DNA of 32,265 bases from an uncultured Erysipelotrichaceae bacterium. Its GTDB lineage: Bacteria; Bacillota_I; Bacilli_A; RFN20; CAG-826. The notes under the pieces were generated by a model. The model ran no database searches, was not told the origin of the DNA, and saw nothing but the letters and a program-made list of their open reading frames with translations. A program made the translations under genes and the position numbers. Each line of letters begins with the position of its first letter. Position 1 is the stretch's first letter. The stretch spans positions 1 to 32,265 of the forward strand of contig CACYSA010000014.1 of the NCBI GenBank assembly GCA_902777015.1. The letters run 5' to 3'. Of the stretch, positions 17,735 to 25,950 are shown one piece after another.

Positions 17735-19324
17735 ATGAAAAAGACAAAGATTTTTCTACCTTTGTTAGCCGCTGGCCTAGTTTTAGGTATGGGCTTAACA
17801 GCTTGTAATAAACCAGCTGGACAAAGTGGAAGTCAACCAGCATCTCAAGCACAACCAAGCAGTGCACAACAACAAAAAATTAAAGTTTCTGCCGCTGGTG
17901 ATAAGAAACAACTTCTCATCGGCGAAACAGTCCAATTAAACGCAGACATTGAAGGCGTGAAATGGGAATCATCTGATGCCAAGATCGCCTCAGTCGATGA
18001 CAAAGGTTTAGTTACCGCCGTTGCATTTGGTGAAGTTACCATCTCTGCAACAAAAGAAGGCTATGCCAAAGGCACAATCGGTCTTACAGTTACTAGACCA
18101 GCACCTAATGCCACATTTGATTTAACCACAGCCGCTGATCACTATTCAGCAGATGGTTGGTGGGAACTCTCTGGTGGTATGTTCGCTATGCAAACCATCA
18201 ATGGTTGGAACCCAATTGCTCAACAATCTTCTTGGGGTCAACAATCTGAAGAACCAGCTGAAACATTTATCGGTGGCTTCGGTCAAGGTGATAAAGAAAC
18301 AGTTAAATTTACATCAAGTAAAGCCGTTAAAGGCGAATTAGTCTTAAATATGGGTAACAGCAACGCTGTGACATTAAAAGAAGTCATGAGCGTTAAACTC
18401 AATGGCAAAGCAGTTAATATTGACGCTATTGAACTTGAAGATCATCCAGGTGACTGGGGTAGTTCCCTTGAATTTGGTGAAGTCTCTTTAGGTCAATTAG
18501 ATATCGCTGCTTCCAATACATTAGAATTTGAATTCTTAGCAGGCACAAATATCTTCTTAAACGAATTAGTTGTTTATGCAGGTGATGCAAAAGTTGAATT
18601 AACAGCACCAGCCGCTAAAGAACAAATTGAAGTCGTTGAAGCTGAATTAGAAGTTATTGAAGGTCAAACAGTGAGCATCCAAGTCAAGAACAACCTTGCT
18701 GGTGTCTCATATGCTTCCGTCGATGAAGCAACCGCCACAGTTAGTGACAAAGGTGTTGTTACAGGTGTTGCTAAAGGCATCACAAATATTACAGTTAAGA
18801 AAGACGGTATGTACTCTGTGAGAGTTAAAATTACCGTTAAACCAGCACCAGTTGCCGGTCAAATCTTAGTTGAAGCTGAATCCGCTGAAGAATTACAAGG
18901 CGAAGAAAAACCAGCTGGTGTCAACGTTAGCGAAGACGGTGGCATGTCTGGTGGTAACACAGTCCATAGTGGCAGTGCTTACATCATGATCTTCGGTGCT
19001 GAAGGTGAAATTACACTCACATATAAATTCAATGCTAGCAAAGCAGGAAAAATGGGATTATCAGTCGTCGGTAGTGCTCCAATGAGCATGGGTGGCGAAG
19101 CTGCTCCATATGTTATTAAAGAGTCTATGGGTATCAAATTAAACGGCGCTGATGTTACAGCCTCTGAAGAAGCCGTTCTTGAAGCCGCTCAAGGTTTCGG
19201 TGGCGAAATGTCCGAAGCTTTCATTGCTGCTGTTGATGTTGTCAAAGGTGAAAATACATTAGTGATTACACTTTCTGAGACATATCCAAGTTTAGACGTC
19301 TTCAAATTATCAGAACTTAAATAG
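17735..19324 (+). CDS. Surface lipoprotein with two Big2 domains and carbohydrate-binding-like modules, 529 aa
   Basis: The lipobox LTAC (Cys24) is followed by an S/Q/P linker to about 47. A bacterial Ig-like Big2 domain covers about 48-122 (VKWESSDAKIASVDDKGLVTAV is typical), then a beta-sandwich 127-285 containing a tryptophan-rich stretch near 144-168, a second Big2 domain 297-370 (ASVDEATATVSDKGVVTGV), and a C-terminal CBM6/35-like module 375-529 that opens with ILVEAESAEEL. No enzyme motif is seen. The likely role is adhesion or glycan binding at the cell surface, inferred from domains. It is a single-gene unit with its own promoter and terminator. Confidence 0.87.
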   Translation: MKKTKIFLPLLAAGLVLGMGLTACNKPAGQSGSQPASQAQPSSAQQQKIKVSAAGDKKQLLIGETVQLNADIEGVKWESSDAKIASVDDKGLVTAVAFGEVTISATKEGYAKGTIGLTVTRPAPNATFDLTTAADHYSADGWWELSGGMFAMQTINGWNPIAQQSSWGQQSEEPAETFIGGFGQGDKETVKFTSSKAVKGELVLNMGNSNAVTLKEVMSVKLNGKAVNIDAIELEDHPGDWGSSLEFGEVSLGQLDIAASNTLEFEFLAGTNIFLNELVVYAGDAKVELTAPAAKEQIEVVEAELEVIEGQTVSIQVKNNLAGVSYASVDEATATVSDKGVVTGVAKGITNITVKKDGMYSVRVKITVKPAPVAGQILVEAESAEELQGEEKPAGVNVSEDGGMSGGNTVHSGSAYIMIFGAEGEITLTYKFNASKAGKMGLSVVGSAPMSMGGEAAPYVIKESMGIKLNGADVTASEEAVLEAAQGFGGEMSEAFIAAVDVVKGENTLVITLSETYPSLDVFKLSELK

Positions 19325-19352
19325 CTCTTCCGAGTAGTCATTACTCTCCCCC

Positions 19353-19383
19353 AAAGGATTTGGGTTCGCCCAGATCCTTTTTT
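19353..19383 (+). terminator. Intrinsic terminator with UUCG loop
   Basis: AAGGATTTGGG and CCCAGATCCTT pair (one T-G) around a TTCG tetraloop and end in a T6 run. It ends the lipoprotein transcript. Confidence 0.93.
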
Positions 19384-19445
19384 CTTGCTTTTCATTTTGT
19401 TTAATTAAATTATTGTGACAAAATAAAGCCATAGAGGTTTCAAAT

Positions 19446-20303
19446 ATGAAAAATTTTAAATTACACAATGGTGTTGAAGCGCCATCTTTAGCCTATGGTA
19501 CATGGTTAATTAAAAATGAGAATGCCGCTAACTGCGTGAAGATGGCATTAGAAGCTGGTTATCGTCATATCGATACTGCTCAAGCCTATGGCAACGAAGA
19601 AGGCGTTGGAGAAGGTATTAGACAATCTGGTTTAAAAAGAGAAGAAGTCTTTATCACCTCTAAAGTAAAAGCGGAAATTAAATCATATAAAAAAGCCAAG
19701 GCTTCTATTGATGAATCATTAAGAAAATTAGGTGTTGATTATATCGATTTAATGCTTATTCACTGCCCACAACCTTGGGCCTTATATAGAGGACCGTTTA
19801 AATATTACAAACAAAACATTCAAGTTTGGAAGGCAATGGAAGAAGCATACAAAGAAGGCAAATTAAGAGCAATTGGTGTTTCCAATTTCTTGATCAAAGA
19901 CCTTCAAAACATCATGAATAACTGTGAAATTAAACCAATGGCGAATCAAATTCTTTTACACATTGGAGAAACCCCTGTTGACGTTATCAAATTCTGTCAA
20001 GAAAATGACATTGTCGTGGAAGCTTATTCCCCAATTGCCCATGGTCGTGCGATTAATGATAAGAAGATTCAAGCAATGGCGAAGAAATACAATGTTTCCG
20101 TGCCACAGTTATGTATTAAATACACATTACAATTAGATACAATTTCTATTCCAAAAGCATCAAGCAAAGCACATATTGAAGATAATATGAAACTTGATTT
20201 TGAAATCAAAGAAGAAGATATGGTTGAATTAATGAAACTCAATCGTATCGATTATGGTGCGGATGCTTTCTGGCCTGTCTTTAACAAGAAAAAACAAGGA
20301 TAA
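19446..20303 (+). CDS. Aldo/keto reductase
   Basis: This 285-aa NADPH-dependent oxidoreductase belongs to the aldo/keto reductase superfamily, in the group containing 2,5-diketo-D-gluconate reductase and Bacillus YvgN. The catalytic tetrad is D43, Y48 (HIDTAQAYGNE), K73 (SKVKAE) and H106 (LMLIHCPQP). GVSNFLIKDL and the cofactor-binding SIPKASSKAHIEDN near the C-terminus are conserved. It probably reduces small aldehydes or keto sugars; the true substrate is unknown. The SD AGAGG precedes the ATG. No terminator stronger than an AT-rich inverted repeat separates it from glnS. Confidence 0.93.
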   Translation: MKNFKLHNGVEAPSLAYGTWLIKNENAANCVKMALEAGYRHIDTAQAYGNEEGVGEGIRQSGLKREEVFITSKVKAEIKSYKKAKASIDESLRKLGVDYIDLMLIHCPQPWALYRGPFKYYKQNIQVWKAMEEAYKEGKLRAIGVSNFLIKDLQNIMNNCEIKPMANQILLHIGETPVDVIKFCQENDIVVEAYSPIAHGRAINDKKIQAMAKKYNVSVPQLCIKYTLQLDTISIPKASSKAHIEDNMKLDFEIKEEDMVELMKLNRIDYGADAFWPVFNKKKQG

Positions 20304-20327
20304 ATAATTGCTTAAATAACAATTATT
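20303..20327 (+). repeat. AT-rich inverted repeat after the aldo/keto reductase
   Basis: AATAATTG (20303-20310) and CAATTATT (20320-20327) are perfect arms with a 9-nt loop. It may be a weak terminator, but it lacks G-C pairs and a T run. Confidence 0.35.
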
Positions 20328-20374
20328 ATTGATTGCCAATCTAACAAGAGTAAAATATTGGCGAGGATTTAGTT

Positions 20375-22018
20375 ATGGAAGAAATCAGTAATTTCATTAA
20401 AACAATCATGGAAAAGGATTTGGAAGAAGGTCGCGTTGATCACATCGTGACAAGATTCCCTCCTGAACCAAACGCTTATTTACACATTGGTCACGCTAGA
20501 GCAGTTATCAATGACTTTGAACTCGCTAAAGCATTCGGTGGCTACACAAATTTAAGATTTGATGACACTAACCCTGTTAACGAAGGCGCGGAATATGTCC
20601 AAGCTATTATTAACGATATTAAATGGTTAGGTTATGAACCAAAAAACATCTTCTTTGGTAGTGACTATTTTGAAGAACAATACAATAGAGCCGTTCTTTT
20701 AATCAAAAAAGGTTTAGCGTACGTTGATGATTTAAACGCTGATCAAATTACTGAATACCGTGGTACATTAACTGAACCTGGTAAAGATTCTCCATATAGA
20801 AATAGATCAATTGAAGAAAACTTAAAATTATTCCAAGAAATGCGTGAAGGCAAATACGGTAATGGTGAAAAAACATTAAGAGCTAAAATCGATATGGCTT
20901 CACCAAATATCAATATGCGTGACCCAGTCATGTATCGTATTTTACACGTCCCACATCATAGACAAGGCAATAAGTGGTGCATTTACCCAATGTATGATTT
21001 CGCTCATCCATTACAAGACGCTCTTGAAGGTGTCACCCACTCATTATGTTCATTAGAATTTGATAACCATCGTCCTTTATATGATTGGTTTGTTGAAAAA
21101 TGTGAAATGCCACATGTCCCACATCAATATGAATGGGGCAGATTAAATATTACAAATACAGTGATGTCAAAAAGATATCTCCGTCAATTAGTTGATGGTG
21201 GTTATGTCACTGGTTATGATGACCCACGTATGCCAACACTCGTTGGTTTAAAGAGAAAAGGCTTAACTCCAGAAGCTATTAGAAACTTCATTCTTTATAC
21301 TGGTTTATCAAGAATCAACAGCACCACAAACGCGGAAAACCTTGATAATTTCCTTAGAGAAGAATTAAAACTTAAAGCTACTCGTCCAATGGCAGTCTTA
21401 AATCCATTAAAAGTCGTTATTGATAACTATCCAGAAGATAAGATCGAATATTGTGACGCTGTTAACAATATGGAAAACGAAGAACTCGGCCATCGTCAAA
21501 TCGCTTTTGGTAAATATCTCTATATTGAAAAAGAAGACTTCATTGAAGAAAAACCAAACCGTAAATGGAAAAGATTATCTGTTGGTGATGAAGTCCGCTT
21601 AATGCACGCTTATTTCATTAAATGTAATAGTGTAGTGAAAAATGAAAATGGCAACATTACTGAAATCCACTGCACATATGATCCAGAAACAAAATCTGGA
21701 AGTGGTTTTGAAGGTCGTAAACCAAATGGTACAATCCATTACGTTGAAGCCACTACAGCTTTAAAAGCCACATTCAATTTATATGAACCATTAGTGTTCG
21801 ATGAAACAGAAGAAACTAAAGGTCAATCCTTCATCGAAAGATTAAATCCAAACTCCTGGATTAAATTAGAAGGATATGTTGAAGCATCATTAAAAGATAC
21901 CAAACCATTAGACCATTTCCAATTCATTAGAACTGGCTATTATTGCACTGATAAAGAGTCCACAAAAGACCGTTTAGTGTTCAATAGAACATGTCCTTTA
22001 AAGTCCTCTTTTAACTAA
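20375..22018 (+). CDS. glnS: Glutaminyl-tRNA synthetase
   Basis: GlnRS charges tRNA-Gln directly. The protein is 547 aa, normal for bacterial GlnRS. RFPPEPNAYLHIGHARA contains the HIGH motif at 37-40, LRFDDTNP follows, and VMSKRYL near 265 is the KMSKS equivalent. THSLCSLEFDNHRPLYDWF is diagnostic for GlnRS against GluRS. The C-terminal beta-barrel anticodon domain is complete. SD GAGGA at 20363-20367. GCCAAT/ATTGGC arms flank the leader just before the SD (20335-20340, 20357-20362). Many Firmicutes lack GlnRS and use GatCAB amidation, so its presence is a lineage clue. Confidence 0.97.
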   Translation: MEEISNFIKTIMEKDLEEGRVDHIVTRFPPEPNAYLHIGHARAVINDFELAKAFGGYTNLRFDDTNPVNEGAEYVQAIINDIKWLGYEPKNIFFGSDYFEEQYNRAVLLIKKGLAYVDDLNADQITEYRGTLTEPGKDSPYRNRSIEENLKLFQEMREGKYGNGEKTLRAKIDMASPNINMRDPVMYRILHVPHHRQGNKWCIYPMYDFAHPLQDALEGVTHSLCSLEFDNHRPLYDWFVEKCEMPHVPHQYEWGRLNITNTVMSKRYLRQLVDGGYVTGYDDPRMPTLVGLKRKGLTPEAIRNFILYTGLSRINSTTNAENLDNFLREELKLKATRPMAVLNPLKVVIDNYPEDKIEYCDAVNNMENEELGHRQIAFGKYLYIEKEDFIEEKPNRKWKRLSVGDEVRLMHAYFIKCNSVVKNENGNITEIHCTYDPETKSGSGFEGRKPNGTIHYVEATTALKATFNLYEPLVFDETEETKGQSFIERLNPNSWIKLEGYVEASLKDTKPLDHFQFIRTGYYCTDKESTKDRLVFNRTCPLKSSFN

Positions 22019-22057
22019 AATTTTGGTCCTTTACTTACATTAAATTTAAAAAAATGA

Positions 22058-22063
22058 CATAAT
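22058..22063 (+). promoter_or_regulatory. -10 box directly in front of the CarD-like gene
   Basis: CATAAT lies only 4 bases before the ATG at 22068, with a poor -35 (TTACAT at 22035-22040, 17-nt spacing). A transcript from here would begin at about 22070, giving an almost leaderless mRNA. Confidence 0.4.
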
Positions 22064-22067
22064 ATAT

Positions 22068-22571
22068 ATGTATATGTCAGGTTTTAATGTAAACGATGAA
22101 GTTATTCATTGTCGTGAAGGTTTAGCGACCATTATTGGGAGCAAAGAAATGAACGGCAAAAACTATTTTTTGGTGCGCGCAAATCGGGTAAGCGGCGAAA
22201 CTTGCTATGTTCCTGTTGATTCTGCTAATAGTATTATCCGTGAAATTATGGACGAAAAAGAGGCAGATAAACTATTACGTTTCATTAAGACAATTGATAA
22301 GGATTTTAATACAAATACTAAGCAAAGAAGAGATGCTTATAAGAAAAGATTATCTTCCGGTGATGTAAAAGATATCGCTTATTTATATCGTCAATTATAT
22401 TTCTATCATGCAATCGGTGGGGAAAATAATGACGAGATCAAACTCGGACCAGTTGATTTAGACATGCTTGGCTATGCTTCTAATATGTTGCTTGATGAAT
22501 TAACGATTTCTTATAACCAATCAAGAGAGAAGATTGCTCACTTTGTCGAACAAAGAATAGAACAATTATAA
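22068..22571 (+). CDS. CarD/CdnL-like transcription factor
   Basis: This 167-aa protein has an N-terminal RNA-polymerase-interacting (RID/Tudor-like) domain shared by CarD, CdnL and Mfd, seen as FNVNDEVIHCREGLATIIG followed by KNYFLVR and CYVPVDSA. A helical C-terminal half ending in a YNQSREKIAHFVEQRIEQL helix probably contacts DNA. CarD proteins bind RNA polymerase beta and stabilise open complexes. Start is 22068 or 22074 (MSGFNVND); neither has an SD, and a -10-like box lies directly upstream. Its 3' end overlaps the convergent HAD gene by 6 nt. Subfamily assignment is moderately confident. Confidence 0.78.
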   Translation: MYMSGFNVNDEVIHCREGLATIIGSKEMNGKNYFLVRANRVSGETCYVPVDSANSIIREIMDEKEADKLLRFIKTIDKDFNTNTKQRRDAYKKRLSSGDVKDIAYLYRQLYFYHAIGGENNDEIKLGPVDLDMLGYASNMLLDELTISYNQSREKIAHFVEQRIEQL

Positions 22572-23225
22572 TTTAACCCACTTAATTATTTCATTATAAA
22601 GTGAATCTATATCAGCGATAGTTGTGTCGTTTGGACACAATTTTTTCATTTCTTCTTTAGTGCGATAGCCATAATTAACTAATAAATAAGGAAGATTAGC
22701 GTTAGTGGCGCTGTCTTTATCAACGTCAGTGTCACCAACATATAAACATTCTTCTTTATTAAGATTATTTTCTTTAATTATTTTATTAATAAGATATGGA
22801 TCTGGCTTTTTTGGATGATCTAAATATGAGCCTTGAATGATGTCAAAACAGTTAGGAAATTCTTTATTAATAATCTTATTTACTAAATCATTATCTTTAT
22901 TAGAAACAACTGCGAAAGAGACTTTACCTTTTAGTTTGTTTTCTAACATTTCTTTCATTCCTTTATAAGGATGAGTATAGTCATCATAATGTTCTAAATA
23001 GTATTTTTTAAAAACATCAAAAACTTTCTTTCTTTCATCGTCATTTAGCGAGGACGGTGTGCATCTTTTAATTAAGACAGTTGTGCCGTTTCCAATAGCT
23101 TTTCTGACGAATTCAAGGTCCTTTTCTGGCAAATTAAAACAATTTAACGCGTGATTTACAGCGTTTTTAAGATCCACTAATGTATCTAGTAATGTGCCAT
23201 CAAGGTCAAAAATAACAGTTTTCAT
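22566..23225 (-). CDS. HAD-family phosphatase, phosphoglycolate-phosphatase-like
   Basis: This 219-aa haloacid dehalogenase-superfamily hydrolase has a helical C1 cap. Motif I is DLDGTLLDT (nucleophile D7, D9), motif II is the S of VVSNK (108), motif III is K140 of KKPDPY, and motif IV is GDTDVDKD (164-171). It resembles Gph/PpaX-type enzymes acting on phosphoglycolate, pyrophosphate or sugar phosphates; the exact substrate is not readable. The start overlaps the sirtuin stop (TAATG), so the two are translated from one message. The stop runs 6 nt into the CarD-like gene on the other strand. Confidence 0.9.
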   Translation of the reverse strand: MKTVIFDLDGTLLDTLVDLKNAVNHALNCFNLPEKDLEFVRKAIGNGTTVLIKRCTPSSLNDDERKKVFDVFKKYYLEHYDDYTHPYKGMKEMLENKLKGKVSFAVVSNKDNDLVNKIINKEFPNCFDIIQGSYLDHPKKPDPYLINKIIKENNLNKEECLYVGDTDVDKDSATNANLPYLLVNYGYRTKEEMKKLCPNDTTIADIDSLYNEIIKWVKL

Positions 23226-23953
23226 TATTTAATATGGTTTATAACGTTAATTACATCTTCATTAAAGACTAAATCACACATATTATCGTATTGTGTAGAC
23301 TCTTTATTAATAACAACTAAATAGCGGCCTTTGAAGTAACGGATAAAACCAGCTGCAGGATATACTTTTAAAGATGTTCCAATTACAATCATGACATCGC
23401 AAGTCATAATCGCATTGATTGATCTGCTAATGATATCTTCATCTAAAGATTCTTCATATAAAACAACATTAGGTTTAATGATACCACCGCATTTATCACA
23501 GTGTGGGACACCTTTAGAATTCATAACATAATCTAAACCAAATAGACGTCCACATTTAGTGCAAAAGTTTTGGTGAATAGTGCCATGTAATTCATAAACC
23601 ATCTTTGAACCAGCTTTTTGGTGAAGCCCATCAATGTTTTGAGTAACTACAATAACATTTTTACCCTTCTTTTCTAAATCAGCAAAGTATTTATGAGCGG
23701 CATTAGGTTGTGCTTTTGAGTAGCACATTTTGTCCTTATAAAACTCGTAAAATTCCTCAGTGTATTGTTTGAAGAAAGAATGAGAAATAATCTCTTCTGG
23801 CGATGCTTGGAATTTTGTTTTTTGATTGTAAATACCATCAGCGCTTCTAAAATCGGGAATGCCACTTGGTACAGAAATACCCGCTCCTGTAAAGACAACT
23901 ATCTGACGTGCTTCTTGAATAATTTTTTGTAATGCTTCGTATTTGTTTTCCAT
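23225..23953 (-). CDS. cobB: NAD-dependent protein deacetylase, sirtuin (CobB/Sir2)
   Basis: Sirtuins remove acetyl groups from lysine using NAD. Numbered from the ATG at 23953 (242 aa): GAGISVPSGIPDFRS at 23-37, QNID at 106-109, catalytic H123 in ELHGTIH, a zinc ribbon with C131, C134, C152 and C155, and GTSLKVYPAAG at 192-202. The AxxYxxR desuccinylase signature is absent, pointing to a class U-type deacetylase. The frame extends to an ATG at 23989, but the added 12 residues do not look like sirtuin and the 23953 start matches family length. Neither start has a clear SD. It forms a two-gene operon with the HAD phosphatase and is divergent from the ligase-like gene. Confidence 0.93.
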   Translation of the reverse strand: MENKYEALQKIIQEARQIVVFTGAGISVPSGIPDFRSADGIYNQKTKFQASPEEIISHSFFKQYTEEFYEFYKDKMCYSKAQPNAAHKYFADLEKKGKNVIVVTQNIDGLHQKAGSKMVYELHGTIHQNFCTKCGRLFGLDYVMNSKGVPHCDKCGGIIKPNVVLYEESLDEDIISRSINAIMTCDVMIVIGTSLKVYPAAGFIRYFKGRYLVVINKESTQYDNMCDLVFNEDVINVINHIK

Positions 23954-23988
23954 GCCATTATGATAGCAAGAAAGATGAAATTTGTGCA

Positions 23989-24016
23989 TACCTAACGTTA
24001 ATTATTGCTATATCAA
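23989..24016 (-). promoter_or_regulatory. Candidate sirtuin promoter
   Basis: On the minus strand, TTGATA (24011-24016) and TAGGTA (23989-23994) are 16 nt apart. A start near 23982 would exclude the upstream ATG and favour 23953 as the sirtuin start. Confidence 0.4.
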
Positions 24017-24034
24017 AAGAAATGTGGGAAAAAC

Positions 24035-24067
24035 ACTGTCTTATGTGTATAATACCCATGAGACAGT
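24035..24067 (+). promoter_or_regulatory. -10 box framed by an inverted repeat (candidate operator)
   Basis: TATAAT at 24048-24053 is the likely -10 for the ligase-like gene; no good -35 is visible. It is flanked by ACTGTCTTATG (24035-24045) and CATGAGACAGT (24057-24067), arms of 11 bp that differ at one position. The arrangement suits a repressor that covers the promoter. Confidence 0.5.
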
Positions 24068-24090
24068 TACTGAAGTATATTTAACATCAT

Positions 24091-25950
24091 ATGGGCAAAT
24101 TAAAATACACATTGACATATATACTCTTTTGGTTCGCTATTATTTTCTCTTGTATGCTAGCGGAGAACTTTGCGTTCTTCTCTAGTGATCATATGGGTGG
24201 AATGAATAACGATTCTTTAATTATGCTTTCGTTATTTGTGATCTTTGTTTTAGCGTTTTATTTCTTCTTGGAACACAAAAAGAACAAAGTTACTTTCGAT
24301 AAGATATTGCTACCAATTATTATCGCTTTTGGTCTTATATCAATCGTTACAATCTGGTGGCAAGGTCCAAGAGTGTTTGATAATGAATGGAGATTTTTAA
24401 GGGCAACTGTTTCTTTCTCTCCCGAAGAAAAGCTTTCCTATTCATTACAAATTGTTGCTTGGTGCGCAGTTTTATATGGTCTACTATTCACCTTTAATCG
24501 CTTCTCTCTATCTAAAAAACTAATTAGGTGGTTGCCGTTTGTTTATGTTGTTGGGATATTAGTGTGTAGCTTTATCGACATCATTATCGAATTTAATGAC
24601 ATTGTGATGATAGTAACTAGATCAAGCGAATACACTAAAGATGGCATGGCCTTCATCATCTATAACAGTAATGTATGGGCAATGTTACTTTTAGTTGGTT
24701 TGATATCATGCGTAATAATGAATCTCCGCAAATTCAATCTGTTCTATTTTATTGCTATGATTCATCTCTTCTTCATGATTATTCTTTCTTCCTCATCCAC
24801 ATCGACATTTGTTGGCTTCAGTGTCATTGTTCTATATACGGTATTTGAGATATTGTCCATTTACAAGAAAAACAAAAAGAAATCGATTATTCTTCTAACT
24901 GCTTTCTTAGGATCTATTATTGTTGGTTATTTATCAATTCTTATTTTGGCGAAATTAAATGTCCCAATAGCCGCTAGTTTCTATGATTTTATTGAACGTA
25001 AAATTTTGCTTAAAGACTACAGCACTTTAACATCAAGAAGAGCGATATGGTCATCAGTTTTCCATCTATTAATTAATGATCCAGTTGATTTTATGTTTGG
25101 CTGCGGATATAAAACAGGAAACATTATATTTGCTAATTATTACGAAATAGTGCAATCAGGCTTTGCCGCTAGAAGTGCGCATGACGGAATATTTGAAATA
25201 TTATTAAGGCATGGTGTAGTTGGCTTATTATTCTATGTTTCTGCCTTTATTCCATTTGTCATTGGCGTTGTTAAATTAGTAAAGCAAAAACAATACCGTA
25301 TCGCCTTTATTCATTCTTTATGCCTACTTGCGGTATTCGGTCACAGTATCTCAGAATCAACACTGTTTTTCACTCCAAATATCCAGGGCATGTATTTAAC
25401 AATTGTTTTCTATTTGCCTGTCATGAGATACACAAAAGATAAATATTATAACGAATTAGAAGAAGAACTAAATAATCAACAAATAAGCGATATGGTAGCG
25501 AATAAAGAAATGATTTGCCAATTCATTAGCGCAATGATTATGGGCTTAATCGTAGCCTTTATTTCCACATTTACTACATCTTATATATTGACGAATAGTG
25601 GTGCACTTCTCGCTTATTTTATTATCTTAGGTGTGCTCTTAATCGCTTTGTTTATAGTTCCAATTATCGTTTCTATTCATGGTAAGAAAACAATAAACAT
25701 TATGCCCACTAACGAGCACTTATTTGTTTTACTACTAACACTAGTAATTGGTATGCTCAGTGGAGCTATTTTACAGTTCATTTTTACATTCGACTTATTT
25801 TCCACTTTACTATTTACATTATTTGTTTTCGTTTTATATCTTTTTGCGTTACATTTGTTGAATGAGAAAAACAATTACTTGTTATTCTCGTTCTTTAATA
25901 GTAAGTTTAGTAAATTGATAAGAAATAATGACGATGAGGTAGAGCGATGA
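24091..25950 (+). CDS. O-antigen ligase/polymerase-like membrane protein (Wzy_C), 619 aa
   Basis: This polytopic membrane protein has at least twelve predicted helices. Family evidence is the central Wzy_C-type region: LSSSSTSTFVGF, TSRRAIWSSVFH, FGCGYKTGN and the large-loop AHDGIFEILLRHGVVGLLFY motif, which matches the conserved (H/A)xxxxxxLxxxGxxG segment of O-antigen ligases and polymerases. A further three- to four-helix tail (about 490-605) follows a soluble acidic stretch (EELNNQQ). In a Gram-positive-like cell it would polymerise or attach an exported glycan; the substrate is unknown. No SD precedes the ATG. The stop overlaps smpB (ATGA). Confidence 0.78.
   Translation: MGKLKYTLTYILFWFAIIFSCMLAENFAFFSSDHMGGMNNDSLIMLSLFVIFVLAFYFFLEHKKNKVTFDKILLPIIIAFGLISIVTIWWQGPRVFDNEWRFLRATVSFSPEEKLSYSLQIVAWCAVLYGLLFTFNRFSLSKKLIRWLPFVYVVGILVCSFIDIIIEFNDIVMIVTRSSEYTKDGMAFIIYNSNVWAMLLLVGLISCVIMNLRKFNLFYFIAMIHLFFMIILSSSSTSTFVGFSVIVLYTVFEILSIYKKNKKKSIILLTAFLGSIIVGYLSILILAKLNVPIAASFYDFIERKILLKDYSTLTSRRAIWSSVFHLLINDPVDFMFGCGYKTGNIIFANYYEIVQSGFAARSAHDGIFEILLRHGVVGLLFYVSAFIPFVIGVVKLVKQKQYRIAFIHSLCLLAVFGHSISESTLFFTPNIQGMYLTIVFYLPVMRYTKDKYYNELEEELNNQQISDMVANKEMICQFISAMIMGLIVAFISTFTTSYILTNSGALLAYFIILGVLLIALFIVPIIVSIHGKKTINIMPTNEHLFVLLLTLVIGMLSGAILQFIFTFDLFSTLLFTLFVFVLYLFALHLLNEKNNYLLFSFFNSKFSKLIRNNDDEVER

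Noticed and set aside
19332..19346. Small hairpin GAGTA/TACTC before the lipoprotein terminator
   Set aside because: Only 5 bp, no T run, and directly followed by a strong terminator; probably incidental.
20304..20374. T-box riboswitch before glnS
   Set aside because: The gap is only 71 nt, with no T-box consensus, specifier stem or terminator. The gap before argS is one base.
23982..24185. Short plus-strand frame across the sirtuin/ligase gap
   Set aside because: It lacks an SD, runs through the divergent promoter and overlaps the ligase-like start in another frame; the translation shows no recognizable features.
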